The position numbers were made by a program, and so were the translations under genes. From Ctenosaura bakeri (taxonomy: Eukaryota; Chordata; Lepidosauria; Squamata; Iguanidae): 64,000 nucleotides of DNA. A model generated the notes under the pieces. It was not told the origin of the DNA, did not search any database, and saw only the letters and a program-made list of their open reading frames with translations. Numbering within the stretch: position 1 is the stretch's first letter; every line of letters begins with the position of its first letter. Below are positions 55,977-64,000 of the stretch, piece by piece. The stretch covers positions 186,001 to 250,000 of the forward strand of contig CAOLHI010001136.1 of the NCBI GenBank assembly GCA_948474755.1. Direction: 5' to 3'.

Positions 55977-58384
55977 ATCTGTTAGCAGTATATTAATGTT
56001 ACTCTTCTGTGCCTTATTCTGAGAAGGAAATTCAACAGCATAGATGCATACATAGGCAGCATAGATCTATTTTGTTATTGTCTTGTAGTTCAGGGGTTCC
56101 TTACCGGATTAGTGAGGTAATCTAAAAAGTTCTGAAAGTGAACCAGATCAGATCACATGGATGGTAGTGCTGTGTAGCATTAGGAACCCTGCCTTGCCAT
56201 GCCACTTGCAGCAGAAGTGCTAAACTAACAATGAGGTTTTGCTCTGAAGTTGGTTTCTTGTGTAGTCCAGTTGGGGGCACTTTCCCTTCTTTGTTTCTCT
56301 TCTAGCAAACCAGAAAGATGAACCTAAAAGATTTGGGTTCTTTCTCTGGTTTGCTGGAAGAGAAACAAACTAGAGAAGAGAAAATATGTGCATTGAGATG
56401 ACACCATAAACAAACTATGGAGCAAAGGACCATCAGTACAAATCTGCATTTTGGTGCTCATCCAGTTGAACCGATAGAGATGTCTATTGGATGAGTGACA
56501 TATCTGCATGTAGCTTCAATACAGCCTTGATGGCATGTAGGTTAGAAAGAGTTTGGGTGAGGGGCCGATGTGAATTTGACTTTTTCTCTCTGTGAGAGGT
56601 ACAAATCATAAAACATTTCCTAGAAGCTGTTCATAATATCTTGCCTGTAACAGGTCTATTCTGCTGGCAACTTCCTTGGCTGCTTGGAGTAGTTTAGGAA
56701 TATAGTTTCACTTCTGAAGAGGAAGATGCCAAAATTATGGGCTTATTTGCTTTTAAGATAGGTAATAAATGCTTTATTTTGTCATAGTGTGAACCTTTCC
56801 CCCTTTTTAGTCATTCTAGTTTACTAATATACAAGATGCAATCAAACACCTGGTGACCCAGGCTGCTTCAGAAAAGATTTTATGCATTAAAGGAGTTCCA
56901 CTTTCACTTGCAGGCAACAGTCAGGAAACATATTGGGACAGTAATGATATTAAGAGATTTCTCACTGTCTTTATTTCATGGGAAAAACGTAAATGTAAGG
57001 TCAACATACATTTAGTTTCTTAGCAGGCGTCTTGTCTTTTGGGTTACTGAATGATGTTCAGCTTATTAATGATCTTCATCAGAATGCACTCTTCTGCTAC
57101 CACACAAATATGAAAAGGTAACTCAGGAGTATAAAATTGATAGTGTAGATGATCTGCATTAGGTACAGCTTTAACTGCTTTTTTCATATTTACAGGCAGG
57201 ATGGTGGAAAGATGGATCTTTTTTACCCTCTCAGTGAACAATGGTGCATGGATGCTCATTTACTTCCTTTCAGTGATTCTACACATAAAATCCTTCTAGT
57301 TTAATGAATTAATTAACATGGAACACAAGAGTGTGATGTTGTGTGCATGTAATATCCATAATCTTTGATTTTGGTGTTAACAAAATACTGAGTGTACTAG
57401 AAACATCAAGTTTCTAGTCTGTCCCCATGTAAGCATTGCTTTCTGTCCCTCGGTACAGTTCAGTTCAGAACATTTTAGAGCAGAACAACTGTTAATGAGA
57501 ACCCTTCGCACTTCAGTGCTATTGAGATGGCACACAAAGAGCCTGGCCTCACTATTCCCACTTGGTTCCATTTAGTTTGTCACTGCGGAATAAGCAGTAG
57601 GTGTGTTTTCTGGCTTCTGAAGGTTCCTCAAGTGTTCAAACTTGTTGACTTGTAGGCCACTTCTTATTCTCTTTGGCCAGAACTCTGTATAAGTTTCTAC
57701 TTAACGAAGTGACTTCTCCTGGTTTGACACCTGCTCAAAACCTGACAGAAACATCATTTAGCTGTGATCTGATTGTCAGAAGAATGGCTGTATTTTTCCC
57801 CATGCAGCTGATTTCCTGATAAAGTAGGTTTAGGGGTGAGTTACGATCATGGCAATAGTATCCAAATTGTGATTAAGTAATGATTCTGAATACAAAATAC
57901 AATTCAGATAAGCCTATGAAAATGAATTTTTAAAATGGTTTCAGCCAGTCGTAAATGAAAATTAAAGTGAACTCCAAAGAAAGAAAAGTTAAAAAGCATG
58001 AAGTACTGATACCAAGTCAGCCAGAATCGATGTCTGTGGTCTACTCAGTTCCCCCTATGCTGGGGCTGCTGCCTTCCGTCTGATCCTAAATGTTTCAGTG
58101 CTGCCACCACTTCTGATAGGAGAGATAACATAGGTGGGAGTGGAACTTCAGTCCTCCAAAGGAGTACAGTGTACTCAAAGGGTGTATAATGTATAGTGTT
58201 CTACCTTAATCTAACTCAATAATCAGACTTCATAGATGAATACAGAAAGGTTTTATTAGAGATTAGATGTAGCACAGAGACACTGCTGAAGATACAGCCC
58301 AGATTTCAGTTTTAAGGACCCCCTGAATCCCCATGCCAGAGATTTCATGTTCACATTCTTTCCCGCGCAACCCCAGGCAGTACC
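55977..58384. other. Host intron, no gene recognised
   Basis: AT-rich DNA with a strong hairpin at 56290-56369 (separate entry). At about 58240-58260 the minus strand has an AATAAAAC polyadenylation-like word after an open stretch, possibly another retroelement end; not assigned. Confidence 0.4.
56290..56369. repeat. 80-base hairpin-forming inverted repeat
   Basis: The arm TTTGTTTCTCTTCTAGCAAA with CCAGAAAGATGAACC pairs with the right arm GGTTCTTTCTCTGGTTTGCT plus GGAAGAGAAACAAA. The stem is about 34 bp with a few mismatches and a loop of about 10 bases. Size and shape suit a pre-miRNA, but no other evidence of transcription exists. Confidence 0.75.
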
Positions 58385-58961
58385 TGTCATGGGTTTCCAG
58401 GGCCTAGACTCAGACTCAGAGTCTGAGGCAGCAGAACCTGCTCTGAGTCCTGACACAGAGACTACTGCAGCAGAATCTGCAGAGCAGACAGTACTACCAC
58501 CCGCCCCAGGGACAGAAGTGTCAGCCTCAGCAGGGAGCCCTGCTTACTCTGACACAGAGAATGATCTAGCTGTACCTACCTTTGCCCAGCATAGACACGA
58601 AAAAGGTCTCATGTGTCGCTTCCAGCGAATTTTTGCCAAGCACCAATTAATCAGGCACCAGCTGCGCTGACCCTGGAGCCTATAAGAACTGAGCCTTTCT
58701 CCTCTAGCCTTTGTCAGCAATCAACTGACCATTTCTCCCATGCATACTTCTGTTTGCTTCCCTTGCCTGTGTTTCTGCCTTTGACTTGTGTTTGTTTTTG
58801 CCTGCCTCTGATTTAGGGACATTGTTGGGACCCTTATTGCTTCTCATTTAGGAAGCTGTTTTCTTTCTTCACTAAACTGACCACTTAAGTTACTGCTGAG
58901 TTTCTGACCTGTGTTTGTTATCAGCTTCTCCTGGCTGCCAGCCCAGACCAAGCTCAGGACA
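58385..58961 (+). mobile_element. LTR of a retrotransposon (5' LTR, related to 5261)
   Basis: The start TGTCATGGGTTTCCAGG matches the start of the solo LTR. A TATA box (CCTATAAGAACTG) lies at 58679-58691. The end is uncertain: GGACA at 58957-58961 would give TGTC...GACA ends like the solo LTR, but no clear primer-binding site follows. The U3 carries the same open frame as the solo LTR. Confidence 0.65.
58386..58670 (+). pseudogene. Open reading frame in the LTR U3
   Basis: 95 codons open from the second LTR base to a TGA at 58668. Acidic cluster LDSDSESEAAEP, a Thr/Ala/Glu/Pro-rich middle, then a basic end (HRHEKGLMCRFQRIFAKHQL, then IRHQLR). Layout, phase relative to the LTR start and final residues agree with the solo LTR at 5261, although the nucleotide sequences have diverged. 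Confidence 0.5.
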
Positions 58962-59206
58962 GTATCAGCTTTCTAAAATGACCTTGATTCCCGGGTTCTG
59001 GCCTGGATGCCCCTCCCAATACCCAAGGAGCAAAGCGATCAAAGCAATGTGGCAATAGTGCAGCTAAGCAGTCTAACTAGCATGGCAGAAGAGCCTAAGT
59101 TGGTGGCTCCTCTGATACCAAGAGGGGTCACAGGTCTTCCGACATCTGATGTTTTCCAGGAAATTGGCCTTTTTATCAAACCGTATGTGCAGGCCACTGA
59201 GACAGA
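58962..59206 (+). mobile_element. Start of a retrotransposon internal region
   Basis: A frame from 59007 begins MPLPIPKEQSDQSNVAIVQL and runs to a stop at 59232. Its position after the LTR suggests a Gag N-terminus, but no Gag motif is visible. The sequence breaks off where DIRS-like DNA begins, so the rest of the element is missing. Confidence 0.4.
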
Positions 59207-59530
59207 TTGCTTACTTCTAACTATAGTTCTTTGAGTGGTTGGCTGTATATTTAGACAATCCACCCTTTTCCCTGAATCAAATGTCCTGCTTCTTCTCTTG
59301 GCTCCATCACTGTAGCAGGATTGGAATTGAGTAGAAATAGTTTGAGATCTCTCCCTGTCTCTCTGTCTCTCTCCCCTCCCCCTGTGTAGTGTGTGTAGTA
59401 TCTGGGAGAGATGGACTCCCACTCTCAACTCTAGAATGCTCTCTAGGCTATATGAAGGCACAAAAAGCTCATATCTGAGTATATAGATAATCACTCAAAG
59501 AAGCAGGTTACAGGTAAGCAACCTGACCTT
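59207..59530. mobile_element. DIRS-like terminal repeat fragment
   Basis: The left side (GATTGCTTACTTCTAACTAT, AGTTCTTTGAGTGGTT) and the inverted right side (AATCACTCAAAGAAGCAGGT, TACAGGTAAGCAACCTGACC) both resemble the outer right end of the DIRS element at 34438-40251. CTCCCACTCTCAACTCTAGA in between resembles its ITR interior. About 324 bp with mutually inverted ends; no coding region. Confidence 0.65.
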
Positions 59531-59534
59531 CTAA

Positions 59535-59920
59535 ATGAATTATTTTCAATAGCAATAGTTTTCTATGATTTGAACGCTGATCTCCCAAACTATCATCACA
59601 ATTTACTAATAGTTCATAGTAACAGCAACATTCTCACAGTTACTGATTTGTATAAGTATAAAACTTACATCTTGTTTTCTTGATTACAATGAAAAAAATA
59701 CAGAAATTTAGAACTGCTTGAAAAGATTTAAAAAGTTGTACAGAGATTTTTCCATATTCTGAGGCTTTTTGTGTGGAATTTTAATGGTTTTGGACCTGCT
59801 GAATCAAAATTTGTCCAAAACTAGGTGATATACTTTAGTGTTGACTCTAAAGCCAAGGACAGTGGGCAAAATGAACAAGTAGCCAGTGAAGCTGTGTCAA
59901 CAAGGGAATTATGTATTCAT
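59535..59920. other. No feature recognised
   Basis: AT-rich DNA between the DIRS-like fragment and the CR1 3' end. Confidence 0.45.
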
Positions 59921-60005
59921 ATAGAATCATAGAATCATAGAAATTCAGAGTTGGAAGAGACCACACAGGCCATCCAGTCCAACCCCCTGCCATGCAGGAA
60001 CACCC

Positions 60006-62940
60006 TCAAATCAATCCCAACAGATGGCCATCAAGCCTCTGCTTAAAAACCTCCAAGGAAGGAGACTCCACTACACTCCGAGGCAGCAGATTCCACTGCC
60101 GGACAGCCCTGACTGTCAGGAAGTTCTTCCTGAGGTTCAGGTGGAATCTCCTTTCCTGCAGCTTGAATCCATTGCTCCTTGTCCTGGTCTCTGGAGCAGC
60201 AGAAAACAAGTCCCCTCCTTCCTCTACGTGGCATCCCTTCAAATATTTAAACATGGCTATCATGTCCCCTCTTAACCTCCTCTTCTGCAGACTAAACATA
60301 CCCAGCTCTCTAAGTCTATCCTCATAGGGCATGGCTTCCAGGCCTCTCACCATTTTGGTTGCCCTCCTCTGGACTTGCTCCAGCTTGTCAATATCCTTCT
60401 TGAATTGGGGTGCCCAGAACTGGACACAGTATTCAAGATGGGGTTTAACCAAAGCAGAGTAGAGTGGTACCAGTACCTCCCTCGATCTAGACACCATACT
60501 CCTATTGATGCAGCCAAGAATTGCATTGGCTTTCTTGGCTGCCGCATCACACTGCTGACTCATGTTCAGCTTGTGGTCTATGAAGACTCCTAGATCCCTT
60601 TCACACGTACTGCTATCCAACCACGTGTCCCCCATCCTATATTTGTGGATTCCATTATTTCTGCCTAAGTGTAGGACCTTACATTTCTCTCTGTTGAATT
60701 TCATTTTGTTCGCCCTGGCCCAGCTCTCCAATCTATCCAGGTCATTTTGAATTTTGATCCTGTCCTCTGGCGTATTAGCAACCCCTCCCAATTTGGTGTC
60801 ATCTGCAAATTTGATCAGCATGCCCTCTATTCCTTCATCCAAGTCATTGATAAAAATATTGAATAGCACTGGGCCTAGGACAGAACCCTGTGGCACCCCG
60901 CTAGTCACTTCTCTCCAGGACGAAAAGCAGCCATTCGTGATCACCCTTTGGGTTCGGTCGGTCAACCAATTACAAATCCAACTAATGGTAGCCCTGTCCA
61001 GCCCACATTTTACTAGCTTCGTTGCAAGAATGTCATGGGGAACTTTGTCAAAGGCCTTACTGAAATCGAGATATGCTACATCCACAGCACTCCCTTCATC
61101 TATCAAGCTAGTAACTCTATCATAAAAAGAGATAAGATTAGTCTGGCATGACTTATTTTTGAGAAATCCATGTTGACTTCTCATGATTACCGCGTTGCTT
61201 TCTAAATGATTAGAAACTGACTGCTTAATGATCTGCTCCAGGATCTTTCCGGGTACTGATGTCAGGCTGACTGGGCGATAATTATTTGGGTCCTCTTTTT
61301 TTCCCTTCTTGAAGATGGGGATAACATTTGCTCTCCTCCAATCTGCTGGAACTTCTCCTGTCCTCCAAGATTTCTCAAAAATTATAGCAAGCGGTTCTGA
61401 AATGACCTCTGCCAGCTCTTTTAATATCCTAGGATGCAATTCATCTGGCCCTGGAGACTTGAATTCATCCAAATGCGGCCAGGTATTCCTGTACCACCTC
61501 TCTACTTATTATGTGCCTCATTTCTTCTGCTTCCTCCCCTGCTCCCCAACCGCCAGGTTGAGTGCTTGTATCCTTCTGGGAAAATACGGAGGCAAAGAAG
61601 GTGTTAAGTAGCTCTGCCTTTTCTCTCCCCCCTGTGAGTAATTCGCCATCTTCTCTGCGTAGCGACCCTACTGTCTCCTTCTTTTTCCTTTTGCTGCGGA
61701 CATATTTAAAAAAGCCCTTTTTATTGTTTTTAATGTCTCTGGCCAGCCTAAGCTCGTTCTGTGCTTTAGCCTTTCTGACTTCCTCCCTACATCTCCTGGC
61801 TACTTGCTTAAATTCTTCTTTGGTGGTTTCCCCCTTCTTCCATTTCCTATACATGTTTCTCTTAATTCTTAGCTCAGCTGAGAGTTCTTTAGTCAACCAT
61901 TCTGGTTTCTTCAGATGCCTTCCATTTTTCCTCCTTAATGGCACTGTTTTAGACTGTGCCTTCAGTATCTCCTTTTTAAGGAACTCCCATGCCTCCTGAA
62001 CTCCTTTCCCTTTCACTATTCCTGACCACGGAATTCCAGCCAGCAGCTCCCTAAGTTTACAGAAGTCCGCTTTTTTAAAATCTAAGATGAGTGTCTGGCT
62101 ACCCTTATCTTCTGGCTACCCTTATCTTCTCCTTCCCACTGAATGCTAAATTCCAACAGGGCATGGTCACTCCCCCCTAAAGATCCAACCACTTCTACCT
62201 CATTCACAAGGTCATCCCTGTTGGTCAAGACCAGATCTAGAATATTTGATCCCCTTGTGGCCTCTTCCACCTTCTGGACCATGAAGTTGTCTGCAAGACA
62301 AGCAAGAAACTTGCTGGACCTTGCTGTCTTGGCAGAGTTTGACTGCCAGCATATATCCGGGTAACTGAAATCTCCTATTATTACTGTATCCCTCCTCTTT
62401 GAATGTGCAGTCATTTGGTTGAGGAAGGCGTCATCCAAGTCCTCAGCCTGGGTTGGAGGTCTGTAGTAAACCCCCACCAGAATATCCCTATTGTTTCTCG
62501 CTGCCTTAATTCTTACCCAAATGCTCTCTACCTGGCTTTCTGGGTTTAAGTCCTGGATCTCTTCACAGGTGAAAACATCCTTGACATACAAGGCTACTCC
62601 TCCTCCTTTCTTGTTTGGTCTATTTTTACAAAACAGGCTATGCCCCTCTATTCCTGTATTCCAATCATGAGACTCATCCCACCAGGTCTCAGTGATGCCT
62701 ATCAAATCGTATTTATTTTCTTGTACTAGGAGTACAAGCTCATCCTGCTTGTTTCCCATACTCCTTGCATTAGTGTAGAGACACTTAAGTCCCTGGGCCC
62801 TTCCTGCAAGTCCTGTACTATTGATTCTACTCCTCCCACCATTGGCCGCTTGTACTACTTGTCCAATATCATTTGGGCCTTTTACCCCTGTGTTCTCTGA
62901 GTCCTTGCCCTGAATAATATTGTCCCCCTCCCCAGTGGAA
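60006..62940 (-). pseudogene. CR1 ORF2 (endonuclease and reverse transcriptase), frameshifted
   Basis: The endonuclease segment (ATG at 62759) shows ITETWWDESHDWN, GGGVALYVKD, VYYRPPTQ, GDFSYPDICW and GSDHALLEF. The usual Asn of the GDFN motif is Ser here. The frame is open upstream of this ATG (LKCLYTNARSM) back to the ORF1 stop. At 62096-62129 a 17-bp unit is repeated in tandem and shifts the frame. The next segment (61465-62016) is a basic linker (KGFFKYVRSKRKKKETVGSL). One extra base near 61483 shifts it again into the RT (61472-60006): [60 protein letters not shown] and the catalytic FADDTKLGG. The C-terminal region ends at 60006 (DGHLLGLI). Apart from these two lesions the protein is uninterrupted. 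Confidence 0.94.
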
Positions 62941-62946
62941 CTTAGT

Positions 62947-63972
62947 TTAAAGACCTCTTAATCTTCCTTGCAAGACTGTTAGCAAAACATTCCTGCCAAG
63001 TTTTGTGAGGTGCAGCCCATCCCTCGCCAGAAGCCCATGTTCATGGAAATTCAGGCCATGTTCCAAAAACCCAAACCGTTGTTGGCGGCACCATGTGCGG
63101 AGCCAGTTGTTGACCTCTACTATTGCCCTTTCCCTACGTGCGCCGTATCCTTGAACAGGGAGGAGAGACGAAATGACCACCTGCACACCAAGGTCCTTAA
63201 GCTTTCTCCCCATACGTTCGTAGTCCTTTGCAATGTGGTTTAAGCTGCTCCTCGCAGTGTCATTGGTTCCGACATGAACCAAAATGAGGGGCTTATAGTC
63301 AGTGGGTTTGACTAGCCTGGTTAGCCTCTCTGTTACGTGGTTGATCCTGGCCCCAGGAAGACAACAGACCTCTCGATTGAGCTTGTCCGTTTTGCAGATT
63401 GCTGTTTCAGTTCCTCTTAGCAAAGAGTCCCCAACAACCAGAACTCGCCTCTTCTGAGGCTTCCCCTGGGCTCCTCGATAAGCGTGTTTTACCAGGACTG
63501 CCTGAGCATTCTGTTGAGGCTGGGAGCGTTGATCTAGTTCCTGTTGCCGATGTTGGATTCTTTCTTGTTGACCTTCTGTTCCCTCTGCGTAGTGCTCCTC
63601 TTTGTCTGTAAGTCCAAGTACATCAAAGCGATTGTGTAGGTTAAGAGTCTCTGTTACCTTTTTGGTCCTTTTACTCCTCCGTGTAACATGTGCCCAAGCC
63701 TCCGTTTCCTGGCGCTGTGTACTGGCTTCCTGATCTGGCAGCTCCTCCTTGTATTTGGAGTTCCGGTAGGTCTTCTCTTCCCTATCCAAAAACTCCTCCC
63801 CTTCCCTGATAAGGTGGAGATCCGAAACTCGTGCCTCCAGCTGGCGAACCTTCTCCTCCAAGAAGGTGACCAGCTTGCACTTGTTGCAGGTGTATCCAAG
63901 AACCTCTTGTGGCAAGAAAAGGAACATGCCACAAGTATTACAGGTGACTACAGCAGCTCCCTCTCCTTCCAT
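62947..63972 (-). CDS. CR1 ORF1 protein (zinc-binding, coiled coil, SGNH esterase)
   Basis: A 341-residue intact frame. Residues 9-36 hold two CxxC-type pairs (CNTCGMFLFLP, CNKCKL), probably a zinc-binding module, and residues 40-75 look like a coiled coil (FLEEKVRQLEARVSDLHLIR). A charged linker follows. From about residue 175 comes an SGNH-hydrolase fold: block I RVLVVGDSLLRGTE with the nucleophile Ser, block III LVHVGTNDTARSS with Gly and Asn, and the terminal DGLHLTKLGR with the catalytic Asp and His. ORF1 proteins of this type bind the element RNA and are thought to act in the retrotransposition particle; the exact role of the esterase is unknown. The frame overlaps the open extension of ORF2 at its 3' end. 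Confidence 0.93.
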   Translation of the reverse strand: MEGEGAAVVTCNTCGMFLFLPQEVLGYTCNKCKLVTFLEEKVRQLEARVSDLHLIREGEEFLDREEKTYRNSKYKEELPDQEASTQRQETEAWAHVTRRSKRTKKVTETLNLHNRFDVLGLTDKEEHYAEGTEGQQERIQHRQQELDQRSQPQQNAQAVLVKHAYRGAQGKPQKRRVLVVGDSLLRGTETAICKTDKLNREVCCLPGARINHVTERLTRLVKPTDYKPLILVHVGTNDTARSSLNHIAKDYERMGRKLKDLGVQVVISSLLPVQGYGARRERAIVEVNNWLRTWCRQQRFGFLEHGLNFHEHGLLARDGLHLTKLGRNVLLTVLQGRLRGL

Positions 63973-64000
63973 CCTTGAAACTACAGAGAGTAGTACAGGA

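Larger units (their letters stand above)
59921..64000 (-). mobile_element. Near full-length CR1 LINE (5' end beyond the window)
   Basis: On the minus strand: ORF1 (63972-62947), ORF2 (about 62940-60006), a short 3' UTR, and the typical CR1 ending ATTCTATGATTCTAT at 59921-59936. The 5' UTR continues past 64000. Much better preserved than the copies at 48398 and 54993, so it is a young insertion. ORF1 is intact; ORF2 has two frame disruptions. Confidence 0.95.

Noticed and set aside
58235..58384. Separate retroelement 3' end on the minus strand
   Set aside because: Only an AATAAA-like word and an open stretch support it; no target duplication or family match.

Overview
The window reads as intronic DNA from a squamate reptile (lizard-like), plus strand, AT-rich and packed with transposable elements. 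The organism call is an inference from the repeat mix: CR1 LINEs whose ORF1 carries an esterase, a DIRS-type tyrosine-recombinase retrotransposon, tRNA-derived CORE-type SINEs ending in CAACAAC, 5S-rRNA-derived SINEs, and many hAT-like and Harbinger-like MITEs. No bacterial-style genes, CRISPR arrays or canonical RNA genes were seen.

Host gene. Two short plus-strand exons can be supported, 11765-11852 and 44252-44314. Each has a polypyrimidine tract with AG acceptor and a GT donor. Their phases match (exon A ends in phase 0, exon B starts in phase 0), and joined they resemble the N-terminal nuclear-localisation region of the RhoA exchange factors ARHGEF3 and NET1. I call them 5' coding exons of ARHGEF3. 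Almost everything else lies in the roughly 32.4-kb intron between them, upstream of exon A, or in the intron after exon B.

Layout. 1-11.7 kb: two tandem SINEs (1.1-1.5 kb), a GC-rich Harbinger-like MITE (3.2-3.6 kb), a Tigger-like element (3.8-4.3 kb), a solo LTR with a 5-bp target duplication (5261-5932), and a cluster of tandem hairpins (8.7-9.0 kb). 11.8-26 kb: 5S SINE, second Tigger-like copy, an old LINE interrupted by a MITE (16.6-17.5 kb), a hAT MITE with 8-bp duplication (18.2-18.5 kb), an internally deleted LINE (18.7-20.9 kb), a hAT-like element with unidentified coding-like DNA (22.8-23.4 kb), and an almost perfect 180-bp palindromic MITE. 26-28.3 kb: a SINE split by a MITE, then a 1.5-kb hAT-like element, flanked by a perfect 8-bp duplication, that carries a rearranged fragment of the host gene SNX18. 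32-33.5 kb: 5S SINE and MITEs. 34.4-40.25 kb: a structurally complete DIRS element with broken Gag, RT/RNase H and tyrosine recombinase frames, inverted terminal repeats and internal complementary region. 44-59 kb: exon B, SINEs, a 5'-truncated CR1, and a hAT-like element enclosing a CR1 fragment. 58.4-59.5 kb: an LTR with the start of an internal region, then a DIRS-like end fragment. 59.9-64 kb: a near full-length CR1 on the minus strand whose ORF2 is broken by a 17-bp tandem duplication and a 1-base frameshift.

The most interesting signal is that three separate hAT-like elements (22.8, 26.8 and 55.0 kb), all with short TIRs and 8-bp target duplications, hold sequence foreign to a transposon: a coding-like segment, an SNX18 SH3-PX fragment, and a CR1 piece lacking its 3' end. 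This looks like repeated sequence capture by non-autonomous hAT elements.
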